A program made the translations under genes and the position numbers. The notes under the pieces are model-generated. The model saw nothing but the letters and a program-made list of their open reading frames with translations. It was not told the origin of the DNA and ran no database searches. Below are positions 17,399 to 26,289 of a stretch of 64,000 nucleotides of DNA, piece after piece (the stretch's first letter is position 1; each line of letters opens with the position of its first letter). Source of the DNA: Flagellimonas sp. MMG031 (lineage in GTDB: Bacteria > Bacteroidota > Bacteroidia > Flavobacteriales > Flavobacteriaceae). The stretch lies in the NCBI RefSeq assembly GCF_040112705.1, contig NZ_CP157804.1:1552501-1616500 (forward strand), in the 5' to 3' direction.

Positions 17399-19945
17399 AT
17401 GCAGCAGACTAAACGGTTAGAAGAATTCAAAAAATCGGTAACCAATAAGTTCAATATTTACAACAGCCTTTTCCTGAGCTTGCCTTACAAGAACGTGGAA
17501 AATGTGGGGAATTTGGTTCCGCTTTTGCTCGATCAATGCGAAAAGGGACTGAAGGAAGGTAAAGATCCACAGGAAATATTGGAAGTGTTCTTTTCCAATT
17601 TTGTGAATATTCAGGATGAAAGGGAGCGGTTGGATTTTATGTTCCGGATGATCCAATATGTGGAGCGGCAAGTGGTCCTTTATGATAGTGTCGAGGATTC
17701 GGCATTTCCCAAGCTGCAGAAATACAGTAGCTCTTTGACCATAAAGGATTATTTTGAGCTGGTGAACCGAACCAAAAATTGGGACAAGGTATCCAAAAAA
17801 CTGTCCACCTTTAGTGCGCGTATCGTTTTAACGGCCCACCCAACCCAGTTTTATACCCCGGCTATTTTGGATATTATCGCGGAACTTCGTTCGCTCATTG
17901 ATCAAGACCGAATCTATGACATTGATGTGACCCTTCAGCAGTTGGGACTAACATCCTTGATCAATGCCAAAAAGCCCACTCCTTTGGATGAGGCAAAAAA
18001 CATCATCTATATTCTAAGGCATACCTATTATGATGCCGTTGGGGAATTGTACCAATACGTAAAGAGCAACATTCGGGATGACAAATTCGAGAACTACAAC
18101 CTGATGAAACTCGGTTTTTGGCCAGGTGGTGACCGCGATGGCAACCCTTATGTCACTGCCGACATCACCAAACAGGTCGCCGATGAACTTAGGCTTACTT
18201 TGATGAAATGCTATTACAATGAATTGAAGGGGCTTCGAAAAAAGCTCACCTTTAAGGGGATGCAGGAAGATTTGAACGATCTGAGCTCAAAACTGTACAA
18301 TGCCATGTTCAACGTGGACGCCGCTATTTCCTATTCAGAAATTATTGGCTACCTGGAAAAGATCAGGGAAAAACTGCGCTCAGATTATCACGATCTCTAT
18401 TTGGATGAATTGAATCAACTGATGGATAAGGTCCACATTTTTAAGACTCATTTTGCCACACTGGATATCCGTCAAGATCACAGTAAGCATTTATTGGTGG
18501 TGGAGAGTGTCCTCAAGAAAGAGGGTATCATTAAAGAAAGTATCGACGAGATCAAGGAACAGGAATTGGTGAAACTGTTGCTGGAGAAAAACTTCCAACT
18601 CAATCCAAAGGATTTCGAGGATGATATCGTAAAAGATACCATTGTCAATATCAAAAACCTTAAGTCCATTCAGGAAAAGAACGGGGAAGATGGTTGCAAC
18701 CGTTACATCATCAGCAATTCCGAAGATATTTTTTCCGTATTGTTTGTGTTCGGGCTGTTTAGATGGTGCGGATGGGACGAAAAGGAAATCACCTTTGATA
18801 TTGTTCCATTGTTCGAAACTATGAAGGGTATGGATGCTTCCGAGGAAGTGATGCAAACCTTATTCGATATTCCACAATATCGCCAGCACTTGGAACGAAG
18901 AAGGGATATCCATACCATAATGCTAGGCTTTTCGGACGGTACCAAGGACGGTGGCTATTTAAAGGCCAACTGGTCCATTTTAAAGACCAAGGAGACATTG
19001 AGCAAGGTCTGTAAGAAAAACGGTGTGGCCGCTATTTTCTTTGATGGTAGGGGCGGACCGCCAGCAAGGGGCGGAGGAAAAACGCACAGGTTCTACGCAG
19101 CCCAGACCAAGGATGTGGCCAATCATGAGATTCAGCTTACCATTCAGGGACAGACGATTACCAGTACCTACGGTACCAAAGAGCAGTTTATCCACAACTC
19201 CGAACAGTTGCTCACGGCGGGTTTGAGCAACAACCTCTTCGGCAAGGAACTCACCATTTCCGCTGCCCAGCGTAAATTGATCGAAGAACTCTCAGAACTC
19301 AGCTTTGAGAAGTACGATGCGTTAAAACAGCATGAGAAATTCATGCCCTATTTAGAGCATCGAAGTACATTAAAGTACTACACCAAAGCGAATATTGGCA
19401 GTAGACCTGGAAAACGAGGTAACAAAAAACAATTGACCTTATCAGACTTGCGTGCGATATCTTTTGTAGGCTCTTGGAGCCAACTCAAACAGAATGTACC
19501 CGGATACTTCGGTCTGGGAACGGCCATAAGTGCCTTGAAAGAGCAAGGAAGACTGTCCGAAGTGAAAAAGTTATACAAAGAGGTGCCATTCTTCCGGGCG
19601 TTGATGCACAACAGTATGATGTCGTTGGCGAAATCCAATTTTAATCTGACCGGTTACATGAAGGAGGACCCTGAGTTTGGAGATTTCTGGAATATTTTGC
19701 ACGACGAGTTCCAGTTATCCAAAAAAATGCTCTTGCAGATTTCGGGCGATAAAATGTTGATGGAGGACGAAGCCGTATCGCGGGAGTCGGTCAAAATCAG
19801 GGAAAAGATTGTATTGCCCCTGTTGGTGATACAGCAGAATGCTTTGTACCATATCACACAAAATTCAGAGTACAAGGAATTGTACGAGAAAATTGTGACA
19901 CGCTCCCTTTACGGTAACATCAACGCGAGTCGAAACTCTGCTTAG
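17399..19945 (+). CDS. ppc: Phosphoenolpyruvate carboxylase
   Basis: 848 residues, close to usual bacterial length. Catalytic landmarks are LTAHPTQFYTPAI (catalytic His near residue 142), FWPGGDRDGNPYVT, the glycine loop FDGRGGPPARGGGKTH, and the C-terminal GSRPGKRGN and MEDEAVSRESVKIRE. It carboxylates PEP to oxaloacetate and refills the TCA cycle. The loop reads PPARGGGKTH rather than the TVGRGGGP form of proteobacterial enzymes, a variant I associate with Bacteroidota. It is preceded by 172 nt of non-coding sequence in which I see no confident promoter. Confidence 0.95.
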   Translation: MQQTKRLEEFKKSVTNKFNIYNSLFLSLPYKNVENVGNLVPLLLDQCEKGLKEGKDPQEILEVFFSNFVNIQDERERLDFMFRMIQYVERQVVLYDSVEDSAFPKLQKYSSSLTIKDYFELVNRTKNWDKVSKKLSTFSARIVLTAHPTQFYTPAILDIIAELRSLIDQDRIYDIDVTLQQLGLTSLINAKKPTPLDEAKNIIYILRHTYYDAVGELYQYVKSNIRDDKFENYNLMKLGFWPGGDRDGNPYVTADITKQVADELRLTLMKCYYNELKGLRKKLTFKGMQEDLNDLSSKLYNAMFNVDAAISYSEIIGYLEKIREKLRSDYHDLYLDELNQLMDKVHIFKTHFATLDIRQDHSKHLLVVESVLKKEGIIKESIDEIKEQELVKLLLEKNFQLNPKDFEDDIVKDTIVNIKNLKSIQEKNGEDGCNRYIISNSEDIFSVLFVFGLFRWCGWDEKEITFDIVPLFETMKGMDASEEVMQTLFDIPQYRQHLERRRDIHTIMLGFSDGTKDGGYLKANWSILKTKETLSKVCKKNGVAAIFFDGRGGPPARGGGKTHRFYAAQTKDVANHEIQLTIQGQTITSTYGTKEQFIHNSEQLLTAGLSNNLFGKELTISAAQRKLIEELSELSFEKYDALKQHEKFMPYLEHRSTLKYYTKANIGSRPGKRGNKKQLTLSDLRAISFVGSWSQLKQNVPGYFGLGTAISALKEQGRLSEVKKLYKEVPFFRALMHNSMMSLAKSNFNLTGYMKEDPEFGDFWNILHDEFQLSKKMLLQISGDKMLMEDEAVSRESVKIREKIVLPLLVIQQNALYHITQNSEYKELYEKIVTRSLYGNINASRNSA

Positions 19946-19957
19946 ATCGGTAAAGGA

Positions 19958-20653
19958 TTGGCCCAAAAAGTCTTTAAGCACATACATCCGTATGAACCCT
20001 TTCTCTTGGAAAAGGCCACAAAGGTGATTGTGGGTACCTTGCCACCACCCCGTTTTACTACCGGTGAGTTAAAACCGCAGGATGTCGATTTTTGCTATGG
20101 AAGTTGTAACGGACAGCTATGGCCCATCTTGGATAGCATTTTCAATCTTGGTCTAAAGTATGAAACGACCCAAGAGGCCGTGGAGCAACGGAAGCGTTTT
20201 TTGATGAAAAACAAGATTGGCGTCTGCGATATTGTGGAAAGTGCTGAACGCGAAAAAATTGACGCATCCGACTTGGGGATGCAAAATGTGGTGCTTCGTG
20301 ATTTGGTAGGCTACTTGCAAGAATTCGACAACATTGAGACACTTTTGTTTATGGGCGGAAACAGTAAAAATGGACCTGAGTACTTCTTTAGAAAACAGCT
20401 GAAGGAACACGGCCTCAAACTAAAAGTCGTATCAGATATAGTTCCTCGTATCCATCATTTGGAGCTTCCCCTTGAATCCGGTAAGTCAGTTCAAGCCGCA
20501 TCGAGAACCATAAAAACCGTTTCCCTGATAGCACCTTCGGGAGCAGCCAACCGTGCCGTTGGTAGTTTACCGGCCTACAAGGACCTAAAAAACAAAAACC
20601 CTGAATTCAATACACTTGATTTCAGGGTGATGCAGTATAGCGAGTTCTTTTAA
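19958..20653 (+). CDS. Uracil-DNA glycosylase family protein
   Basis: A 231-residue protein with a UDG-superfamily-like plan: N-terminal VIVGTLPPPRF (the 'GE.PG' strand equivalent), the GSCNGQLWPIL segment, KNKIGVCDIV, a central ETLLFMGGNSKNG and C-terminal PSGAANRA, matching the 'PSP...N' recognition loop. It may act in base-excision repair or a related reaction. The start is uncertain: no ATG fits, and TTG at 19958 follows ppc by 12 nt. It ends 4 nt inside the convergent M20 gene and carries that gene's terminator in its last codons. Confidence 0.78.
   Translation: MAQKVFKHIHPYEPFLLEKATKVIVGTLPPPRFTTGELKPQDVDFCYGSCNGQLWPILDSIFNLGLKYETTQEAVEQRKRFLMKNKIGVCDIVESAEREKIDASDLGMQNVVLRDLVGYLQEFDNIETLLFMGGNSKNGPEYFFRKQLKEHGLKLKVVSDIVPRIHHLELPLESGKSVQAASRTIKTVSLIAPSGAANRAVGSLPAYKDLKNKNPEFNTLDFRVMQYSEFF
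20586..20628 (-). terminator. Intrinsic terminator of the minus-strand M20/trp unit, inside the UDG-like gene
   Basis: On the minus strand the stem ACCCTGAA/TTCAGGGT (20598-20605 with 20621-20628) is followed by TTTTGTTTTTT. It lies about 20 nt after the M20 stop codon but inside the last coding part of the convergent gene. Confidence 0.7.
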
Positions 20654-22146
20654 TTCAGTTTTGAAGAAAGAATCCCATAAAATGCCTTGATTCCGTATGC
20701 CAATTGCCCAATTTTAACATTTTCGTTGGGACTGTGCTGGTTATTGTCCGGGTTTACCACGGGCACGATAAAGGCAGGTATTTTTAACTCGTTCACAAAG
20801 GGTGAAATGGGCACGGTGCCACCCATGGTCCGTATTTGAATCACTTCTTCCCCAAAACTTTGGTGCAAGGTGTTCACGATAAAATCTCCATAAGGATTGT
20901 CCAGCTCCGTGCGGAACGCATCCGTTACACTACCTTCTTCCACAGTCACGATTTTGTCAAATTGCATTCGCTCTTCTCTGGAGGGAACATGGTCCAATAC
21001 CTTATATCCTTGTTTGGCAATGTGGTCTTTCACCAACTGTTTCAATCGGGTGCCATCGCTTTCTACAACTAATCGTAAATCCAATTCGGCGGTAGCACTT
21101 TCCGGAACAATGGTCCTTGCTTTATCACCGACCCAGCCGGAGCCGAGTCCTCTAATGTTCAAGGAAGGATATTGCAAGGCTTCTTGATAAAAACCACCCA
21201 CTTTTTCAGCGGTCTTAAACTGTAGCTTCTCCGCAATGGCCTCATCACTATCGGGAACGCTTTTTAAGATGGAATCCGTTGTTTTATCAATGGAAATACC
21301 ATCGTAATAGCCGGGAATCGTCACTCTGCCCTCATCATCTTTCATGGTGGCCAATAATTTGGCCAATTGGAACCCTGGGTTTGGGGCGTAGTTACCATAA
21401 TGTCCGCTATGCTGCGGTTTGATGGGGCCGTAGGTGGTCAGTGTCAAGGTGGTGATTCCACGACAACCATAAACCACGGTGGGCTTTTCCGAAGCATGGA
21501 CCGGTCCGTCCACGATCATCAAAAAATCGGATTCCAACAATTCTCGGTACTGCTTTACGGCAGCAGGAAGTGGCTTGCTGCTCTTTTCCTCTTCGCCATC
21601 CAAAATAACCTTGATATTGAAAGGTATTTCCTTGCCATCCTTCTTCAATAGGTCCATGGCGTTCAAAAGCATCACGATGGGCGATTTGTCATCAGAAGTG
21701 GACCGTCCGAACAGACGCCAATCATAATTGATGTCATCATCCAATTGATCAAAGGAAACCGTTTCAAACCCACCATCTTTGGGAGCTTTCAATACTACCT
21801 GATACGGGTTGGGCTGGTCCCATTTGGAGGGGTCTACAGACTGACCATCAAAATGCATATAGATGAGGACTGTTGGCTTTTCTCCGCTCACCGGGGTTGC
21901 CGCAAAAAACAATGGGAGTCCTTCGGTCTCCAAAACGGCCGTATTAAATCCCCTGTCTCCGAATTTTCGTTTGAGCCACATAATGTTTCGGTCGATATCG
22001 GCTGCATCCAGCGCGTCGTTGGGAATGGCGATAAATTCACGAATTTCATTGATGGCATCGGCCACTTGCGATTTTATGGCCACATCGTCTTGGGCAAAAA
22101 GCGAAAAACCAAAGAGTGAGCAGACAAGTAACAGCGTTTTTTTCAT
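20650..22146 (-). CDS. M20 family dipeptidase (exported)
   Basis: A 498-residue protein with a cleavable signal peptide (about residues 1-19, LFGFSLFAQD). The di-zinc M20 site is visible: YMHFDGQSVD (first H.D), DGEEEKSSK (catalytic Glu-Glu) and late GGTVPISPF and NPDNNQHSPNEN with the last His ligand. It probably cleaves dipeptides or small peptides in the periplasm. It starts 30 nt downstream of trpA on the same strand and is followed by a terminator, so some trp transcription may run through it. Confidence 0.9.
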   Translation of the reverse strand: MKKTLLLVCSLFGFSLFAQDDVAIKSQVADAINEIREFIAIPNDALDAADIDRNIMWLKRKFGDRGFNTAVLETEGLPLFFAATPVSGEKPTVLIYMHFDGQSVDPSKWDQPNPYQVVLKAPKDGGFETVSFDQLDDDINYDWRLFGRSTSDDKSPIVMLLNAMDLLKKDGKEIPFNIKVILDGEEEKSSKPLPAAVKQYRELLESDFLMIVDGPVHASEKPTVVYGCRGITTLTLTTYGPIKPQHSGHYGNYAPNPGFQLAKLLATMKDDEGRVTIPGYYDGISIDKTTDSILKSVPDSDEAIAEKLQFKTAEKVGGFYQEALQYPSLNIRGLGSGWVGDKARTIVPESATAELDLRLVVESDGTRLKQLVKDHIAKQGYKVLDHVPSREERMQFDKIVTVEEGSVTDAFRTELDNPYGDFIVNTLHQSFGEEVIQIRTMGGTVPISPFVNELKIPAFIVPVVNPDNNQHSPNENVKIGQLAYGIKAFYGILSSKLN

Positions 22147-22176
22147 GTTGTCTTGGAATAATTTTAGAGGTGAAAT

Positions 22177-22938
22177 TTAGCGAATTTGCTTCACAAAGTC
22201 ACCAATAGTATCAACTCCATTTTTAGTGAGGTGTTTGATGAAGGCCGAACCAATAATAGCTCCCTTGGCTTTTTGGGTGGCTTGTTGAAACGTTTCGGCA
22301 TTGCTGATACCGAATCCAACGATTTGCGGATTTTTCAAATCCATTTGCGCAATACGGTCAAAATAGTCCGATTGTTCACTGCCAAAACCTTGTTTGGCTC
22401 CAGTGGTACTTGCGGAACTTACCATATAAATAAAGCCTTCGGATGCATCGTCGATTGCCCTGATGCGTTCTTCGCTAGTTTGAGGGGTAATCAAAAAAAC
22501 GTTGATCAATCCATGCTTTTTAAAAATGGCCTCGTATTCCTCTTTATAAACATCCAACGGCAAATCGGGCAGGATGAGTCCATCGATGCCAATTTTTTCA
22601 CATTGGGCACAAAATGCCTCTACCCCGTATTGTAGCACTGGATTAAAATACCCCATAATGATCAAGGGAATGGAGACCGTTTTTCGGATATCCTTCAATT
22701 GCTCAAAGAGCAAGGCGGTATGCATCCCATTTTTAAGGGCTGCGGTGGAGCTTTCCTGAATGGTAGGGCCGTCTGCCAGGGGATCGCTGAAAGGAAGCCC
22801 AATTTCGATAAGGTCGACCCCATTTTTCTCCAAATCTTCGATGATTTTTACCGTATCGTCAAGCTTGGGATAACCTGCTGAAAAATATATGGAAAGGATT
22901 TTTTTATCCTCCTGTAGTTTTTGTTTGATTCTGTTCAT
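22177..22938 (-). CDS. trpA: Tryptophan synthase alpha subunit
   Basis: 253 residues, a TIM barrel cleaving indole-3-glycerol phosphate to indole. Catalytic residues sit in LIEIGLPFSDPLADGPTIQ (Glu) and GLILPDLP (Asp); the phosphate loop is GFGISNAE with GAIIGSAF. It is the last biosynthetic gene of the trp run. The 67-nt gap from trpB holds a long imperfect hairpin. Confidence 0.97.
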   Translation of the reverse strand: MNRIKQKLQEDKKILSIYFSAGYPKLDDTVKIIEDLEKNGVDLIEIGLPFSDPLADGPTIQESSTAALKNGMHTALLFEQLKDIRKTVSIPLIIMGYFNPVLQYGVEAFCAQCEKIGIDGLILPDLPLDVYKEEYEAIFKKHGLINVFLITPQTSEERIRAIDDASEGFIYMVSSASTTGAKQGFGSEQSDYFDRIAQMDLKNPQIVGFGISNAETFQQATQKAKGAIIGSAFIKHLTKNGVDTIGDFVKQIR

Positions 22939-22951
22939 ACATCCTGATTTC

Positions 22952-23007
22952 AGATGTGAGATATTATAATTAGGACTCTAGCGTCTAATATCTAATGTCT
23001 AACATCT
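22952..23007. repeat. Imperfect palindromic repeat filling the trpB-trpA gap
   Basis: Two degenerate inverted arms, starting AGATGTGAGATATTA (22952 onward) and ending TAATGTCTAACATCT (to 23007), separated by TCTAGC. The right arm is a tandem of TCTAAY-like hexamers. The element overlaps the trpB stop codon by 2 nt. Such TAGAC/ATTAG repeats are seen as interspersed elements in Flavobacteriaceae (my recollection; not checked). Confidence 0.6.
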
Positions 23008-24190
23008 ATAATTTAAAATAATCAATATAGTTCTGAAGGTCCTTATCACCTCGTCCTGATAGGTTGATCACCACTACGTCGTCCGGATTGAATTTCCGTT
23101 CTTTAAAAATGGCCAGCGCATGCGAGGTTTCGATAGCTGGAATGATACCTTCCAATTTGGAGAGTTCCAGCCCAGCTTGCATGGCGTCATCATCCGTAAT
23201 GGAAATAAACTCACCTCGGCCCGAAGCGTACAAATGGGCATGCATGGGACCTACGCCCGGGTAATCCAATCCTGCAGAAATGGAATAGGGTTCCGTAATC
23301 TGTCCATCTTGGGTCTGCATCAACAGGGTTTTGCTGCCATGGATAATGCCCACTTTTCCAAGTGCTGATGTAGCGGCACTTTCACCGGAATCAATTCCTT
23401 TTCCGGCAGCCTCAACGGCAATGATGCCCACTTCGGGAACATCCAAATAATGATAGTAGATGCCAGCCGCATTGCTGCCGCCCCCAACACAGGCCACCAC
23501 ATAATCTGGGTTTTCTCTGCCTTCCACTTCTTGTAGTTGTTGTTTGATTTCTTCCGAGATCACGGATTGAAAACGGGCCACCATATCGGGATAGGGGTGA
23601 GGGCCTACCACCGAACCGATGATATAATGGGTGTCCACAGGATTGTTGATCCAATCACGGATGGCTTCGTTGGTGGCGTCCTTTAAGGTTTTACTGCCCG
23701 ATGTGGCCGGCCGTACCTCGGCTCCCAACATTTTCATTCGGGCTACGTTCGGGGCTTGGCGTGCAATATCGATTTCTCCCATGTATACCACACATTGAAT
23801 GCCCATTAAGGCACACACAGTAGCCGTGGCCACCCCATGCTGACCCGCTCCTGTTTCTGCAATGATTCTGTTTTTGCCCAATTTTTTAGCCATTAAAATC
23901 TGGCCGATGGTGTTATTGACCTTATGGGCCCCGGTATGGCACAGATCTTCCCGTTTCAGGTAGATTTTGGTGTTGTACTTTTCGGACAGGCGTTTTGCAA
24001 GGTATAGAGGGGTAGGGCGTCCTACATAATCCTTCAACAGTTGATGGAACTCCTCTTGGAACGAGGGCTCCTTCATAATACTGAGGTAGTTTTGCCGCAG
24101 TTCCTCACAGTTGGGATAGAGCATTTCGGGGATAAAAGCTCCTCCGAACTCGCCGTAATATCCGCGTTCGTCAGCATGATAACTTCTCAT
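23006..24190 (-). CDS. trpB: Tryptophan synthase beta subunit
   Basis: 394 residues, standard TrpB1 length. The PLP lysine is in [24 protein letters not shown], the PLP-phosphate loop VGGGSNAAG and the C-terminal LSGRGDKD are intact. It condenses indole with serine to tryptophan. Its start overlaps the trpF stop by 4 nt (ATGA arrangement). The stop codon lies at the edge of the palindromic element in the trpB-trpA gap. Confidence 0.98.
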   Translation of the reverse strand: MRSYHADERGYYGEFGGAFIPEMLYPNCEELRQNYLSIMKEPSFQEEFHQLLKDYVGRPTPLYLAKRLSEKYNTKIYLKREDLCHTGAHKVNNTIGQILMAKKLGKNRIIAETGAGQHGVATATVCALMGIQCVVYMGEIDIARQAPNVARMKMLGAEVRPATSGSKTLKDATNEAIRDWINNPVDTHYIIGSVVGPHPYPDMVARFQSVISEEIKQQLQEVEGRENPDYVVACVGGGSNAAGIYYHYLDVPEVGIIAVEAAGKGIDSGESAATSALGKVGIIHGSKTLLMQTQDGQITEPYSISAGLDYPGVGPMHAHLYASGRGEFISITDDDAMQAGLELSKLEGIIPAIETSHALAIFKERKFNPDDVVVINLSGRGDKDLQNYIDYFKL

Positions 24191-24933
24191 AGGTTCTTTT
24201 TTTGGTTCTGACCGCCTTTGAGCGATTCAATAAATAGGTTTAAATCCTTAATGTTTTTTAGCCCTGGGGCTGTTTCAAATTTACTGTTCACATCGATGGC
24301 AAAACAGTGAGTTGAAGCTGGGCTCCCCAAAAAGGCTTGTAGTTGTTGCGTGGAATCCAGTCCAATGCCTCCGCTCAAAAAGTAAGGCTTTTGGGATGGA
24401 TATTTTTCCAAAACGGACCAATCGAATGTGTAGCCATTTCCTCCGGGGAGTTTTCCTTTGGTATCAAAAAGAAAATAATCGCATATGTTTTCATAATCCT
24501 TCAATACGTTAAAATCAAAATCATCTTTGATGGAGAATACTTTGATGATTTCCGTATCTGCCAGGTCGAGCGCAGTCGAGACCTCATTTTTGTTAAAACC
24601 TGTCTGATTTCTCGACTGCCTGCCTGTCCGGTAGGCGGGCGCTCGAAATGACAGGAGGCAATCTTTCAGCGCCATGCAATATGCAGCACTTTCCTTTCCA
24701 TGGAGTTGCACGGCATCCAACTGATACTGGGCCACTTTTTGCAAAATTTCTTCTATAGGCGCATCCACAAAAACGCCAACTTTTTTGATGGAACTGGGCA
24801 AGACCGGCATCTCTCCCGAAAAATATCGGGAGGAAGGTTCCCAGAAAATAAACCCCAAATAATCGGGTCGCAAATTTGCAACCTCTTCGGGGTTATGGTT
24901 CATGCCGCAGATTTTTAGTTTCATGGTATACAT
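24187..24933 (-). CDS. trpF: Phosphoribosylanthranilate isomerase with an in-frame repeat-derived insertion
   Basis: 248 residues where family members usually have about 205-220. The barrel strands can be followed: LKICGM (catalytic Cys), [38 protein letters not shown] with [17 protein letters not shown] and AIDVNSKFE (catalytic Asp). Residues about 94-127 have no counterpart and are encoded by an interspersed palindromic repeat read in frame. The insertion falls between the helix after QLHG and the strand IIKVFS, on the barrel face away from the active site, so activity is probably kept. An alternative start is the ATG at 24924 (MKLKICGM). It overlaps trpB by 4 nt. Confidence 0.93.
   Translation of the reverse strand: MYTMKLKICGMNHNPEEVANLRPDYLGFIFWEPSSRYFSGEMPVLPSSIKKVGVFVDAPIEEILQKVAQYQLDAVQLHGKESAAYCMALKDCLLSFRAPAYRTGRQSRNQTGFNKNEVSTALDLADTEIIKVFSIKDDFDFNVLKDYENICDYFLFDTKGKLPGGNGYTFDWSVLEKYPSQKPYFLSGGIGLDSTQQLQAFLGSPASTHCFAIDVNSKFETAPGLKNIKDLNLFIESLKGGQNQKKNL
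24561..24655. repeat. Nested palindromic repeat inserted in frame in trpF
   Basis: Outer arms CCTGTC (24599-24604) and GACAGG (24650-24655) enclose ATTTCTCGA/TCGAAAT, which encloses an 8-bp hairpin GCCTGCCT/AGGCGGGC (24618-24625 with 24633-24640, one T.G wobble). A second palindrome AGGTCGAG..CGAGACCT lies at 24563-24584. The core TCGACTGCGCTCGA resembles repeats at 27351-27363 and 43766-43786. Confidence 0.75.
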
Positions 24934-24939
24934 TTAGTC

Positions 24940-25028
24940 AGGTCGAGTTTTTTGAAACTTGTTTCAAAATGTATCTAGACCGATTGCTTTTCGATACAAT
25001 TTACCTTTGGTAAATCACTCGAAGTGAC
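24940..25028. repeat. Composite palindromic repeat filling the trpC-trpF gap
   Basis: An outer pair GTCAGGTCGAGT / ACTCGAAGTGAC brackets two perfect hairpins: TTTTGAAAC-TT-GTTTCAAAA and ATTTACC-TTT-GGTAAAT. The element takes up nearly all of the 97-nt gap. Confidence 0.7.
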
Positions 25029-25030
25029 AT

Positions 25031-25816
25031 TTACGAGATTATTTTGGTTATAAATTCTTCCGCACTTTTACCGGGATTATCCGTTTTCATAAAATTCTCC
25101 CCGATCAAAAATCCTTGATAATCAAATTCCTTGAGCTCACGGATGACTTCGACAGAGCTAATGCCACTTTCGGAAACTTTTACAAAATCATCAGGGATTT
25201 TTTTGGACAACGTTTTACTGATATCCAAATCCACCTCAAAGGATTTAAGATTCCGATTGTTCACCCCCAACATATCCAGACTCGGCATCAGGGATTTTTC
25301 CAGTTCCTCTTCATTGTGGACCTCCAGCAGTACATCGAGTCCCATTCCCTTGGCCAGTTCGGACAAGTTCTTGATTTCGTCCTTGGATAGGATAGCGGCA
25401 ATCAATAGAATCACGTCTGCACCGTAGGCTTTTGCCTCCACAATCTGATATTCATCTATGATGAACTCTTTTCGTAAAAGTGGGATATCCGTGGATGCCC
25501 TTGCCAGTACCAAATCGTCCAAAGAGCCGCCAAAATATTTACCGTCGGTGAGCACGGATATACCACAAACACCTGCATCGGTGTATCCCTTGGCCACATC
25601 CTGGACGCTTAAGTTGTGATTGATTAAGGATTTGGACGGGGAACGCCGCTTGTGTTCGGCGATAATACCGGAGTTACTTTTGCGCAATACTTCTGCCAAT
25701 GAGACGGAAGTGCGTTCCATCATTACCGACGCCTCTAATTGGGCCACCGTAATTAGGGATTTTTTCAAATCGACCTCTTTGCGCTTATCGGCTACTATTT
25801 TTTCTAGAATGTTCAT
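25031..25816 (-). CDS. trpC: Indole-3-glycerol phosphate synthase
   Basis: 261 residues, a TIM barrel with IIAEHKRRSPSKSLI (catalytic Glu and Lys), LRKEFIIDEYQI (Lys), DVLLEVHNEEEL, LGVNNRNLKSFEVD and SESGISS with the phosphate loop FLIGENFM. It closes the indole ring from CdRP. It is separated from trpD by the four-helix-bundle gene cassette and from trpF by a palindromic element. Confidence 0.97.
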   Translation of the reverse strand: MNILEKIVADKRKEVDLKKSLITVAQLEASVMMERTSVSLAEVLRKSNSGIIAEHKRRSPSKSLINHNLSVQDVAKGYTDAGVCGISVLTDGKYFGGSLDDLVLARASTDIPLLRKEFIIDEYQIVEAKAYGADVILLIAAILSKDEIKNLSELAKGMGLDVLLEVHNEEELEKSLMPSLDMLGVNNRNLKSFEVDLDISKTLSKKIPDDFVKVSESGISSVEVIRELKEFDYQGFLIGENFMKTDNPGKSAEEFITKIIS

Positions 25817-25831
25817 ATTTAAAGGAAGTTC

Positions 25832-25856
25832 GAAGTCGGTAGTCCGAAGTCCGAAG
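25832..25856. repeat. Left inverted heptamer repeat of the four-helix-bundle cassette
   Basis: Tandem AGTCNNN heptamers (AGTCGGT AGTCCGA AGTCCGA AG). The inverse copy is at 26259-26289 with one extra heptamer. It ends the cassette about 15 nt upstream of the trpC start codon. Confidence 0.75.
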
Positions 25857-25866
25857 CTTTTTATAA

Positions 25867-26229
25867 TTATTTTATATTTTTTCTAAAAGCGACCAACATG
25901 TTCATTAAATTGAAGGCTTCATTATAAAGCTCATCAAAAGTTTCGTTTGGGACATAGTTTCTTCTATTCGCTTTATGTAGGCAGGTAACCACTTCGCTCA
26001 AAGATCTAATGGCATAACCTACGAATTTCTTAAACTCAGGGTTTGTCTGTCCGGTAGCTCCTTCTGAAATATTCAATGCAATTGAATCAGCTGCTCGTCT
26101 TATTTGTGAGCTGAGATTATAGACCTCGTTTTTTGGAAAGAGTTTTGTTATGTCATTTATGGCTTCTCCAAAATCCATGGCTCTTTGCCAGACAATTATC
26201 TTTTCAAACTTGAATTTTGACACTATCAT
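25867..26229 (-). CDS. Four-helix-bundle protein (S23 / 23S rRNA intervening-sequence family)
   Basis: 120 residues with the hallmarks of the TIGR02436-type four-helix-bundle family: KFEKIIVWQRAMDFGEAIN, the central LSSQIRRAADSIALNISEGA, then FKKFVGYAIRSLSEVVTCL. Members were first seen encoded inside 23S rRNA intervening sequences and are spread widely through Bacteroidota genomes; the fold resembles the Avd accessory protein of diversity-generating retroelements. Their biochemical role is poorly known, nucleic-acid binding being the usual guess. The gene interrupts the trp operon between trpD and trpC, in the same direction, and is bounded by inverted heptamer repeats, which points to insertion as a cassette. 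Confidence 0.88.
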   Translation of the reverse strand: MIVSKFKFEKIIVWQRAMDFGEAINDITKLFPKNEVYNLSSQIRRAADSIALNISEGATGQTNPEFKKFVGYAIRSLSEVVTCLHKANRRNYVPNETFDELYNEAFNLMNMLVAFRKNIK

Positions 26230-26258
26230 GCTCTTGATTTATTTCTCGTCTCCCTATA

Positions 26259-26289
26259 CTTCGGACTTCGGACTCCTGACTACCGACTT
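26259..26289. repeat. Right inverted heptamer repeat of the four-helix-bundle cassette
   Basis: Reads on the minus strand as AGTCGGT AGTCAGG AGTCCGA AGTCCGA AG, i.e. the inverse of 25832-25856 plus one heptamer. It abuts the trpD stop codon. Confidence 0.75.

Noticed and set aside
24187..24933. trpF as a frameshifted or broken gene
   Set aside because: The frame is open throughout, all catalytic motifs are present on both sides of the insertion, and the insertion is a multiple of three.
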